Source of the DNA: Spirochaetaceae bacterium
GTDB taxonomy: Bacteria; Spirochaetota; Spirochaetia; CADAEX01
Assembly (NCBI GenBank): GCA_009778835.1
Contig: WRFK01000002.1
Location: 1 to 29,532 of the forward strand
Length of the DNA: 29,532 bases
Direction: 5' to 3'
Shown: piece by piece, positions 1 through 5,419 of the stretch
How positions within the stretch are numbered: the first letter of the stretch is position 1
Layout of the letters: each line of letters starts with the position of its first letter
Made by a program: the position numbers and the translations under genes
The notes under the pieces: model-generated
Seen by the model: the letters and a program-made list of their open reading frames with translations, nothing else
What the model was told of the DNA's origin: nothing
Databases searched by the model: none

Positions 1-165
1 AAAATAATTTAATTTATTTATTTTAGACTGAATCCTTTCCATTATTTGTATGGCTGTCTGTGGACTATTTTGAGCAATGAAATTTATTATTTCATTCAAA
101 TCATTTATAGCATTTTGAGCCATTCTTACTTCATATTCTTTATATTCTATTATTTTTTTAGCCAT
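1..165 (-). CDS. ParE/RelE-type toxin, partial at the left window edge
   Basis: An open frame starts at an ATG at 163-165 and runs without a stop to base 1, giving about 55 residues. It begins MAKKIIEYKEYEV and continues with AQNAINDLNEIINFIAQ, the usual N-terminal pattern of the ParE/RelE superfamily (a short strand, then a helix with A.NDL.EI..YI). These toxins attack DNA gyrase (ParE) or ribosome-bound mRNA (RelE); which applies cannot be decided from this part. The ATG overlaps the 3' end of the antitoxin gene by 8 nt, so the two are translationally coupled, as expected of an antitoxin-toxin pair. The rest lies outside the window, so integrity is unknown. Family assignment is moderately sure. 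Confidence 0.7.
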   Translation of the reverse strand, partial: MAKKIIEYKEYEVRMAQNAINDLNEIINFIAQNSPQTAIQIMERIQSKINKLNYF

Positions 166-442
166 TTTCAGTTAGTCTTGTTCTTATTTCCGTAAATACA
201 TCTTTGGCCTTTTTTACTTTCCCATCTTTAATATCTTTTTCCGCGATTTTTATAATATTCATTAAAGCAAAAGCATCCTCTGTATCCTGATATGTTTCTA
301 TATCCATTAAAACAGCTTTTGCTTCTCCATTTTGAGTTATAATTATTGGGTTCTTCCGCTCATTAACATATTTCATCATTTTAGCTGCATTGGTTTTTAT
401 ATATGAAATAGGTTTGACATTTTCTTTTAAATTAAAAGCCAT
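158..442 (-). CDS. Phd/YefM family antitoxin
   Basis: This 94-residue protein has the Phd/YefM N-terminal DNA-binding fold. It shows a start near VKPISYIKTNAAKMMKYVNE, followed by the strand IIITQNGEAKAVLMDIETYQ at about residues 32-51, the most conserved stretch of the family. The C-terminal half (TEDAFALMNIIKIAEKDI...) is the flexible toxin-binding tail. A strong ribosome binding site (GGAGG) sits about 4-5 nt before the ATG. The gene overlaps the downstream ParE-like toxin by 8 nt. By family knowledge it should neutralise that toxin and repress its own promoter alone and with the toxin; a sigma70-like promoter lies just upstream. Confidence in the family is high; the toxin target is unknown. 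Confidence 0.9.
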   Translation of the reverse strand: MAFNLKENVKPISYIKTNAAKMMKYVNERKNPIIITQNGEAKAVLMDIETYQDTEDAFALMNIIKIAEKDIKDGKVKKAKDVFTEIRTRLTENG

Positions 443-460
443 AAACCCTCCAGTACTTTT

Positions 461-489
461 AAGATACCATATTTAGACTTGTTTATCAA
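461..489 (-). promoter_or_regulatory. Candidate sigma70-type promoter of the Phd-ParE module
   Basis: Reading the minus strand, TTGATA (484-489) and TATCTT (461-466) are separated by exactly 17 nt. This lies about 20 nt upstream of the antitoxin start and its GGAGG site. It was found by eye and no transcription start is known. Confidence 0.4.
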
Positions 490-698
490 TGTCCATATCT
501 CTATTAACATGGATAATTATAGTAATACTTCAAAATATCGATACAATATTTTCTCAAACCCGAATTTTTTGGCATCTTATATATAGACGGAAGTCAATTG
601 GTGTTTCAAAATTCAAAGCAATGAAAAAACAAATGTACTTCATAGCAAACAGAAGGTATTAGTCGCACAGCAATATCCAACTCAAATCTTATTGCTAC

Positions 699-727
699 TT
701 GCAAATTTTATTTTTTTATTATAAAAT
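699..727 (+). promoter_or_regulatory. Candidate promoter of the MazF module
   Basis: TTGCAA (699-704) and TAAAAT (722-727) are spaced by 17 nt in a very AT-rich stretch. The antitoxin ATG at 733 comes only 5 nt after the -10-like box, and no Shine-Dalgarno sequence lies in between. If this promoter is real the transcript would start at or after the ATG, so the message could be leaderless; otherwise the true promoter lies further upstream. The rest of 443-732 shows no convincing gene. It does hold a 14-nt stretch (near 592-605) that recurs near 5260. Confidence 0.3.
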
Positions 728-732
728 AAATT

Positions 733-951
733 ATGAAACAAACAGTAACTATTGAAATTATAGATTCAACAGTATTGCAGCTATTGCGAAATTTGGCATC
801 TATGAATCTAGTTCGATTTACTCAAGAAACAAACAAAGAAGACGAACTTATTACAGCTCGCCTTAATGAAGTATATAATGACGAAGAATCTTCTCTAGAT
901 CCATGCTTAATGGTAGCCCAAACTGAAGCTATTGATAGAGAAAACTGGTAA
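733..951 (+). CDS. Small antitoxin paired with MazF
   Basis: This 72-residue acidic protein begins MKQTVTIEIIDSTVLQLLRNLASM. It continues through TARLNEVYNDEESSLDP, an extended acidic region, and ends in REDW-like RENW. It lacks a clear MazE AbrB-fold signature. However, small acidic proteins ending in (E/D)(N/D)W directly before MazF are familiar as toxin-neutralising partners; this rests on recall of the family and was not searched. Its stop codon overlaps the mazF start (TAATG), so the two are translationally coupled. No ribosome binding site is visible before its ATG. The role as antitoxin is an inference from position, size and charge. Confidence 0.75.
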   Translation: MKQTVTIEIIDSTVLQLLRNLASMNLVRFTQETNKEDELITARLNEVYNDEESSLDPCLMVAQTEAIDRENW

Positions 952-1298
952 TGGTTAAAGGGGAAATTTGGTGGGCAAATCTACCAGCAACTCCTTATGG
1001 CTCTGAACCAGGTTATCGTCGCCCTGTTCTTATAATACAGAATGATGCTTTTAATCGAAGTAACATAAAAACCACTATTTGCGCTGTTATTACTTCCAAT
1101 ATAAAGCTTGCCCAAATTCCAGCCAATATACTACTGGAAAAAACTATTTCTGGTTTGGATAGGACATCTGTAATAAACTTTTCGCAAATTATTACTATAG
1201 ATAAATCACGACTTACTGAACAGGTATTGATGTTACCTAAAGACTATATCGTTAAAATCAATGAAAGCATCAGATATATTTTTGATTCTGTGATATAA
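951..1298 (+). CDS. mazF: MazF/PemK family mRNA interferase toxin
   Basis: This 115-residue protein matches MazF/PemK toxins closely along its full length. GEIWWANLP at residues 4-12 is the conserved first strand. GSEPGYRRPVLIIQNDAFN at about 18-36 carries the catalytic-loop arginines. AVITSN at about 46-51 and DRTSVINFSQIITIDKSRL at about 70-88 complete the core. The family cleaves single-stranded mRNA at short sequence motifs and arrests translation. The start overlaps the upstream antitoxin stop by 1 nt. The length is normal and no key segment is missing, so it is probably functional. Just downstream, on the other strand, lies a fragment of another gene, suggesting the module was inserted there. 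Confidence 0.93.
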   Translation: MVKGEIWWANLPATPYGSEPGYRRPVLIIQNDAFNRSNIKTTICAVITSNIKLAQIPANILLEKTISGLDRTSVINFSQIITIDKSRLTEQVLMLPKDYIVKINESIRYIFDSVI

Positions 1299-1374
1299 AA
1301 TAATTAATAGAAAATACAAAAATCTCACTTACTAAAAATACAATACCTGCAAAATATTTAAAAACCCTTTTCAT
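1299..1374 (-). pseudogene. 5' remnant of a lipoprotein gene paralogous to the one at 4094-5200
   Basis: From an ATG at 1372-1374 the minus strand reads MKRVFKYFAGIVFLVSEIF. This parallels the start of the seven-repeat lipoprotein (MKKVFKYF...GIVALFVSAIF). The leader and GAGG ribosome binding site are shared almost base for base with 5200-5240. The frame runs into the mazF 3' end and stops at 1270, so only about 25 related codons survive. The remnant lacks the 15-codon insert found in the intact gene, and so shows the uninterrupted form. It is not expected to make a product. Confidence 0.7.
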
Positions 1375-1404
1375 AAAAATCCTCGTTCGCATGACAATTA
1401 TGGG

Positions 1405-1673
1405 CTAAATTATATATTGATTTCCAATCTATTTTATCATTAGACTCCGGCATATTTGCATATGATTCATCTCTTTTTGAAAGAATTATTTTCCCATCTT
1501 TTTCAAGTTGCTTAAGCTTTTTCTCTACTTCTGTAATACTACTTTTTTTTGGAATAGAAATCTCTGCAACTATTTTATTATGTTCTGTAATAATTACCTT
1601 CTCCCCCTTCTTTTAAATATTGAAGATATTTTGAAAGCTGATTTTTTAATTCTTTTACCCCTACAGTGATCAT
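1405..1673 (-). pseudogene. Frameshifted Phd-type antitoxin (decayed copy of 3561-3851)
   Basis: From the ATG at 1671-1673 the frame reads MITVGVKELKNQLSKYLQYLKEGG. It then loses register near 1605-1614, where this copy has one more base than the intact gene in a C/T-rich run. After the shift the remaining codons still match the intact antitoxin (for example SNDKIDWKSIY at the end). They then run on into the leader of the lipoprotein remnant instead of into a toxin gene. No PIN toxin follows this copy. It is a clear pseudogene by comparison with its own duplicate. Confidence 0.88.
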
Positions 1674-1810
1674 GTTAAAAATATAGCTATAGTAGCTACT
1701 TTCTGTCAAGTTATATTCATTTTAGGTAAAATGAAATTCTGAGCTTTAAATATATTAACACCAATTTTAAACTGATTGATTCAATTAAATCCTGATTTTT
1801 ATTGGACATA
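1413..1810. repeat. Long direct repeat, copy A
   Basis: This segment matches 3589-3987 over about 400 bp. It covers the decayed antitoxin and the noncoding DNA upstream of it. The noncoding half (about 1715-1810) is nearly identical to the other copy, while the coding half differs by scattered substitutions and a 1-nt insertion. Homology resumes at about 1823-1850 with the spacer and last codons of the ATPase gene. Confidence 0.93.
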
Positions 1811-1836
1811 ACTTTTTGGATTCGCGCAGATTATAA

Positions 1837-3018
1837 TTACTTAAACAAAGGGATCTCCCCTTTAAGAAAATTTTCAAGTCCGCAGTTTTCGCTTCCTACA
1901 ACAAGACTTAATGCATGGGGGTAACGCTTTTTAAATGCCATACTTCCCCCTATATTTTTAACTCTGTTACTTTTAACCTCTATCGCAGTAAGAGAGCTTC
2001 CTTTTTCTATCACAAAATCCACCTCCTTCTCCCGTTCCCTCCACCAATAAACAGAAAACCCTTTTTCCTTTCCGCATTTCAAAAGACATGCTCCGACTGC
2101 ACTTTCCACAAGATGTCCCTTAGCCTTCGGTACGTCCAGAAATTGCCTGCGAGAAGCGCCGGCAGCCCAGATAAGCAGAGAAGTATCGTACACCATAAAC
2201 CTGGGGGAACTTTGTTTTGCCTTCAATTTGCTTGATGAATATTTTGGCAAACCGCACAGTATATTAGCGTTACTCAGCAGCTCCAGATAGTGGGCAAGAG
2301 TTACTGTATTACCAGCATCTAAAAGCTGTCCCAGTATCTTTGTATAAGACAATTCCTGGGCAGAATAGGTTGCCCCCAAAATAAATAGAGAACGGAGCAA
2401 GGCAGGTTTGCGAACTTCTTCCATTTGAAGAATGTCGCGGGAGATAACAGGCTCTACTATTGATGAACCTATATAGCGAGCCCACCTTTCTTCATCATCT
2501 TTTAATACAGCAGCGCCAGGATAGCCGCCAAAAAAAAGAAAATCTTCCAGGCTGTACGAAAAAGCTTCTTTACATTCCTGATAGTTCCAATGGAGGCAGA
2601 ACAGCACTTCAAAACGGCCAGCCAGCGATTCGTTTAGCCCTTTTTGAATAAGCAAAGAAGATGATCCTGTCAAAATTACTTTAATGGGTATTTTTTTTCT
2701 GGTATCATCATCCCACAGGAGTTTTACCATAGATGGCCATTGCCTGACTTTTTGTACCTCATCAATAGCCAGGATCATTTCCCCTTTATTTTGTTTTTGG
2801 AGTTGCCTTGCATATTCCCATTCATTGCGCAGCCATTCCGGATTTGCTGCTATTGGGTCATCAGCGCTTATAAAATGATGGGGCTTCTTAAGAGATTCTA
2901 AAGCTTGCAGTACTGCAGTGGTTTTGCCTGTCTGTCTGGGACCAATTACTATCTGTATAAAATTACGCTTTTCCCTCATCCTTTTTATTAACTGATCTAC
3001 CAGTTTTCTCTTAAACAT
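1837..3018 (-). CDS. ATP-binding protein of the AAA_14/DUF4143 family
   Basis: This 393-residue protein has a P-loop GPRQTGKTT at residues 26-34 and a Walker B ILAIDE at about 82-87. A sensor-like LTGSSS follows about 30 residues later. These features are typical of the AAA_14 ATPase domain. The C-terminal part is the DUF4143 region. It ends with D334...E347-V-K349 (context VDFVIE...AIEVK), which resembles the PD-(D/E)XK nuclease-type motif often seen in this family. Members are widespread in bacteria and archaea, commonly in variable loci; their biological role is unsettled. No membrane segments or signal peptide are visible. The start MFKRKLV lies just below a repeated operator-like sequence at 3037-3087. 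A fragment of this gene's 3' end is duplicated near 4018-4049. Confidence 0.88.
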   Translation of the reverse strand: MFKRKLVDQLIKRMREKRNFIQIVIGPRQTGKTTAVLQALESLKKPHHFISADDPIAANPEWLRNEWEYARQLQKQNKGEMILAIDEVQKVRQWPSMVKLLWDDDTRKKIPIKVILTGSSSLLIQKGLNESLAGRFEVLFCLHWNYQECKEAFSYSLEDFLFFGGYPGAAVLKDDEERWARYIGSSIVEPVISRDILQMEEVRKPALLRSLFILGATYSAQELSYTKILGQLLDAGNTVTLAHYLELLSNANILCGLPKYSSSKLKAKQSSPRFMVYDTSLLIWAAGASRRQFLDVPKAKGHLVESAVGACLLKCGKEKGFSVYWWREREKEVDFVIEKGSSLTAIEVKSNRVKNIGGSMAFKKRYPHALSLVVGSENCGLENFLKGEIPLFK

Positions 3019-3036
3019 ACTGCCCCCCAGAGCTTT

Positions 3037-3087
3037 ACAATTTACTCACTATACTGAGTAAATTGTAAATCATACTGAGTAAATTGT
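3037..3087. promoter_or_regulatory. Operator-like inverted and direct repeats before the ATPase gene
   Basis: A perfect 12-bp inverted repeat (ACAATTTACTCA at 3037-3048 and TGAGTAAATTGT at 3055-3066) has a 6-bp spacer. A further identical half-site lies at 3076-3087. The 16-mer ATACTGAGTAAATTGT occurs at 3051-3066 and 3072-3087, a 21-bp period or two DNA turns, which suits cooperative binding of a dimeric regulator. It ends about 20 bp from the ATPase start codon. The binding protein is unknown. Confidence 0.6.
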
Positions 3088-3123
3088 CAATACCCTTTCA
3101 TAGCAAAATTATACGCGAAAGCA

Positions 3124-3561
3124 CTACAGTTTATTTGTTTTAAATTTATATGCCTTAGCAAGCTCATGCATGGAAGTATCAAAACTATATAGATTTATAT
3201 TTTCACCATCTGCTATTTCTCTAAATTCCAGAGCTGTTGCAATATGGATAGCATCCAATGTACGGCACTTTGATAATTCTTTTTTTAAAGAGATTATCTT
3301 TTCTATTTCCTCATCTATTATTCTATAATTTACTTCATTTAAAAAGTGTTCCAGTTCTTCTGTTTTCTTTTTAAGCCAATTATTGCCAACTCTCGTTTTA
3401 TATTGCTCATAAATTCTTCTTAGCACAATAATTGATTCTATTTTTAACAGTATTGAACTTACTCGTATTTTACTGCTTTTCCAAAATGAATATGCTTCCT
3501 CTTTTCGTTCCTCATCCAACAATATGGATAAAAGCACAGAAGAATCAAAATATGAAAACAT
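3124..3561 (-). CDS. PIN-domain toxin, VapC type
   Basis: This 145-residue protein has the PIN-domain order of acidic residues. D6 lies in FDSSVL, E42 in LKIES, D103 in RTLDAIHIATA and D128 in YSFDTSM. These form the metal-binding site of VapC-type RNases, which cleave tRNA or rRNA when unopposed. RTLDAIHIA is the strongest family signature. The ATG overlaps the stop of the upstream antitoxin gene by 1 nt (TAATG). Length and catalytic residues look intact. The toxin's RNA target cannot be read from sequence. Confidence 0.88.
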   Translation of the reverse strand: MFSYFDSSVLLSILLDEERKEEAYSFWKSSKIRVSSILLKIESIIVLRRIYEQYKTRVGNNWLKKKTEELEHFLNEVNYRIIDEEIEKIISLKKELSKCRTLDAIHIATALEFREIADGENINLYSFDTSMHELAKAYKFKTNKL

Positions 3562-3851
3562 TATCTTTTTTCCTTTCTTGTTTCAGTATATATTGTTTTC
3601 CAATCTATCCTATCATTGGACTCCGGCATATTTGCATACGATTCATCTCTTTTTGAAAGAATTATTTTTCCATCTTTTTCAAGCTGCTTAAGTTTTTTTT
3701 CTACTTCTGACACACTGCTTCCTTTTGTTGGAGTAGATATTTCTGCAACTATTTTATTATGTTCTGTAATAATTACTTTCTCCCCTTTTTTTACATATTG
3801 AAGATATTTTGAAAGCTGATTTTTTAATTCTTTTACCCCTACAGTAATCAT
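3561..3851 (-). CDS. Phd/YefM-type antitoxin paired with the PIN toxin
   Basis: This 96-residue protein starts MITVGVKELKNQLSKYLQYVKKGEKVIITEHNK in segments matching the Phd/YefM DNA-binding fold. The conserved strand IITEHNKIVAEI lies at about 27-38. The remainder is charged and helical (EKKLKQLEKDGKI...) and should wrap the toxin. It overlaps the PIN toxin start by 1 nt. It is the intact member of a duplicated pair; the other copy at 1405-1673 is frameshifted. Start choice follows the conserved N-terminus shared by both copies. Confidence 0.88.
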   Translation of the reverse strand: MITVGVKELKNQLSKYLQYVKKGEKVIITEHNKIVAEISTPTKGSSVSEVEKKLKQLEKDGKIILSKRDESYANMPESNDRIDWKTIYTETRKEKR

Positions 3852-3987
3852 ATTGATAAAATAGCTACAGTAGCTATTTTTGTCAAGCTATATTCATTTT
3901 AGGTAAAATGAAATTCTGAGCTTTAAATATATTAACACCAATTTCAAACTGATTGATTCAATTAAATCCTGATTTTTATTGGACATA
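3589..3987. repeat. Long direct repeat, copy B
   Basis: This is the partner of copy A. It covers the intact antitoxin from near its 3' end and the upstream noncoding DNA. Beyond it, about 4018-4049 resembles the ATPase 3' end (last codons read ...PLFK and stop). This indicates that an ATPase gene once stood upstream of this antitoxin too. Between the two homologous parts copy B has a unique 30-bp stretch (3988-4017) carrying a short GC-rich repeat. Confidence 0.93.
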
Positions 3988-3995
3988 TCCTGGCA

Positions 3996-4021
3996 GAAAA
4001 TGGCGTGGAGTGTTACTCGCG
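3996..4021. repeat. Short GC-rich dispersed repeat, partial copy
   Basis: Twenty-three of 26 bases match 4077-4102, the right-hand part of the next copy, including the segments AAATGGCG and ACTCGCG. The corresponding place in the long direct repeat copy A (about 1811-1822) lacks it, so it was gained in copy B or lost from copy A. Confidence 0.6.
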
Positions 4022-4043
4022 CAGATTATAATTACTTAAATAA

Positions 4044-4102
4044 AGGGAACCTTCACTCACTGGCGCTTGCTCTGTGGGAAATGGCGCGGAGTGTCACTCG
4101 CG
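4044..4102. repeat. Short GC-rich dispersed repeat, longest copy
   Basis: The left 42 bp (4044-4085) match 5135-5176 at 34 of 42 positions without gaps. The right part matches 3996-4021. The two ends form an imperfect dyad (agtg/cact and gcgc blocks). Its right end lies inside the lipoprotein gene and provides the last codons and the TGA stop at 4094-4096. Confidence 0.65.
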
Positions 4103-5200
4103 TACTAAAACAATTGAGTTGGCTTGGGATTGATTAGTTCCTGATGGATGGAGGTTTGTCATTGCACCATTTACCCAATAGCACGCTCTTTGGCTGCTGC
4201 CTTCATTATACCAGCCTGCTACATAAACATTCCCACCAGATACAGCAATTGACATGGTATTGGAAGAAGTGGCTCCTGAAGGATGCAGGTCTAATGGCGT
4301 CCCCCCATTTACCCAATAACATGCTTTATTAGAGCCATCATTATACCAGCCTGCTACATAGACTTTTCCCTCTGATAATGCAATTGACACGGCATTTGAC
4401 CTAGGGGCTCCTATTGGATGAAGATCTGTAAATATCCCATTTTTCCAGTAACACGCTCTAGCGTAGACACCTTCACTATAAAATCCTGCAACATATACAT
4501 TTCCACCAGATACAGCAATTGAGTTAACGCCGGAGTCACTAGCCCCTGCTGGAAAAAAAAGGTTAACAGGCATCCCACCATTTACCCAGTAACATGCTTT
4601 TATGACAGTAGCGTCTTCATAATAACCTGCTATATAAACATTTCTTCCTGATATAAAAATTGAGTATGCTTCAGAATCAGCTCCTGACAGGTTTGTTCTT
4701 GTACCATTTACCCAGTAACAAGGCCATACACCTCCTCCATCAAAATAAGAACCTACTACATAAGCATCCCTTCCTGATACAGCAATTGAATGGGCATAGG
4801 ACTCGCTTGCCCCTATTGGGTGTATGTCTGTAAACATCCCATTTCTCCAGTAACATGCTCTCACAGGATTATAGCTACCTGCCACATAAATATTTCCACC
4901 TATTACAACAATTGAGCTGGCACTGGATACTGCTCCTGCTGGAGCGGCCAATTCCACCATAGTATTATTTTTCCAGTAACATGCCTTACTGATGCCATCA
5001 TTATACCAACCTGCCACATATACATTTGTCTCTTTATACAAGGGGGCAAGAATATCTTGCATCCATGGATTTTCGCATGAGATCAATATACAAAAAGCAA
5101 AAATTGCACTTACAAAAAGTGCGACAATGCCGGAGGGGAATCTTCGCTCACAGGCGCTCGCTCTGCGGAAAATGCCAAAATATTTAAAAACCTTTTTCAT
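4094..5200 (-). CDS. Lipoprotein with seven beta-propeller-like repeats
   Basis: Starting at the ATG at 5200 (GAGG seven nt upstream), the product is 368 residues. An in-frame upstream ATG at 5224 has no such site. The N-terminus is a signal peptide with lipobox LISC and Cys42, so the protein is probably anchored in a membrane and exposed at the surface or in the periplasm. The rest is seven repeats of about 42-47 residues. Each begins (N/D/K)(V/A/I)Y(V/I)(A/V)G and contains (A/P)CYW(K/R/V)NG, then ends SI.(V/I)SG. The count fits a seven-bladed propeller. Ligand and function are unknown. The signal peptide carries an unusual 15-codon insert (RRASACERRFPS region) encoded by a dispersed repeat. 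The last codons come from another copy of it, and the final repeat ends abruptly at LVRE. Confidence 0.8.
   Translation of the reverse strand: MKKVFKYFGIFRRASACERRFPSGIVALFVSAIFAFCILISCENPWMQDILAPLYKETNVYVAGWYNDGISKACYWKNNTMVELAAPAGAVSSASSIVVIGGNIYVAGSYNPVRACYWRNGMFTDIHPIGASESYAHSIAVSGRDAYVVGSYFDGGGVWPCYWVNGTRTNLSGADSEAYSIFISGRNVYIAGYYEDATVIKACYWVNGGMPVNLFFPAGASDSGVNSIAVSGGNVYVAGFYSEGVYARACYWKNGIFTDLHPIGAPRSNAVSIALSEGKVYVAGWYNDGSNKACYWVNGGTPLDLHPSGATSSNTMSIAVSGGNVYVAGWYNEGSSQRACYWVNGAMTNLHPSGTNQSQANSIVLVRE
5126..5176. repeat. Short GC-rich repeat inserted in frame in a signal peptide
   Basis: A 39-bp segment (5132-5170) is bounded by direct AATGCC hexamers (5126-5131 and 5171-5176). Hexamer plus segment is 45 bp, exactly 15 codons, so the reading frame is kept. 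It matches the copy at 4044-4085 at 34 of 42 positions. The paralogous remnant at 1299-1374 has no such insert. The hexamer may be a target duplication, but AATG also lies in the conserved part of the repeat, so this is not certain. Confidence 0.65.
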
Positions 5201-5241
5201 GAAAAATCCTCGTTCGCATGACAATTATGGGCTAAATTATA
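5172..5241. repeat. Leader repeat shared with 1347-1414
   Basis: About 68 bp covering the first codons, ribosome binding site and leader of the lipoprotein gene recur at 1347-1414 with few differences. The 30-nt core around 5212-5241 is identical. At 1413 the similarity gives way directly to the decayed antitoxin, marking a rearrangement junction. Confidence 0.8.
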
Positions 5242-5375
5242 TCACCGGCAAATGTGATGTCAATTGGTGTTTAGGCTCATGTTGGCGCCAATCGGGCCTG
5301 TCCAAACCCGGATTTTCATCGGGATGACAGAGTCCGCCACGGGGTAGAAACAATTCACATTTTAAAATAATATTC

Positions 5376-5404
5376 TTGCATGAATCGTAGTTTTTTATCA
5401 TAAT
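5376..5404 (+). promoter_or_regulatory. Candidate promoter of the pot operon
   Basis: TTGCAT (5376-5381) and CATAAT (5399-5404) are spaced by 17 nt just upstream of potA. A start about 7 nt after the -10 box would leave only a short leader holding the AGGA ribosome binding site at 5411. It was found by eye. No operator or riboswitch was recognised in 5242-5419. Confidence 0.35.
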
Positions 5405-5419
5405 AGATTCAGGAAACTG

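Noticed and set aside
485..520. Operator dyad (TCCAT...ATGGA) upstream of the first Phd antitoxin
   Set aside because: The arms are only 5 bp with a 12-bp gap in AT-rich DNA, too weak to call.
1915..2878. Plus-strand open frames opposite the ATPase gene
   Set aside because: The minus-strand frame has clear P-loop and DUF4143 features; these opposite frames show none.
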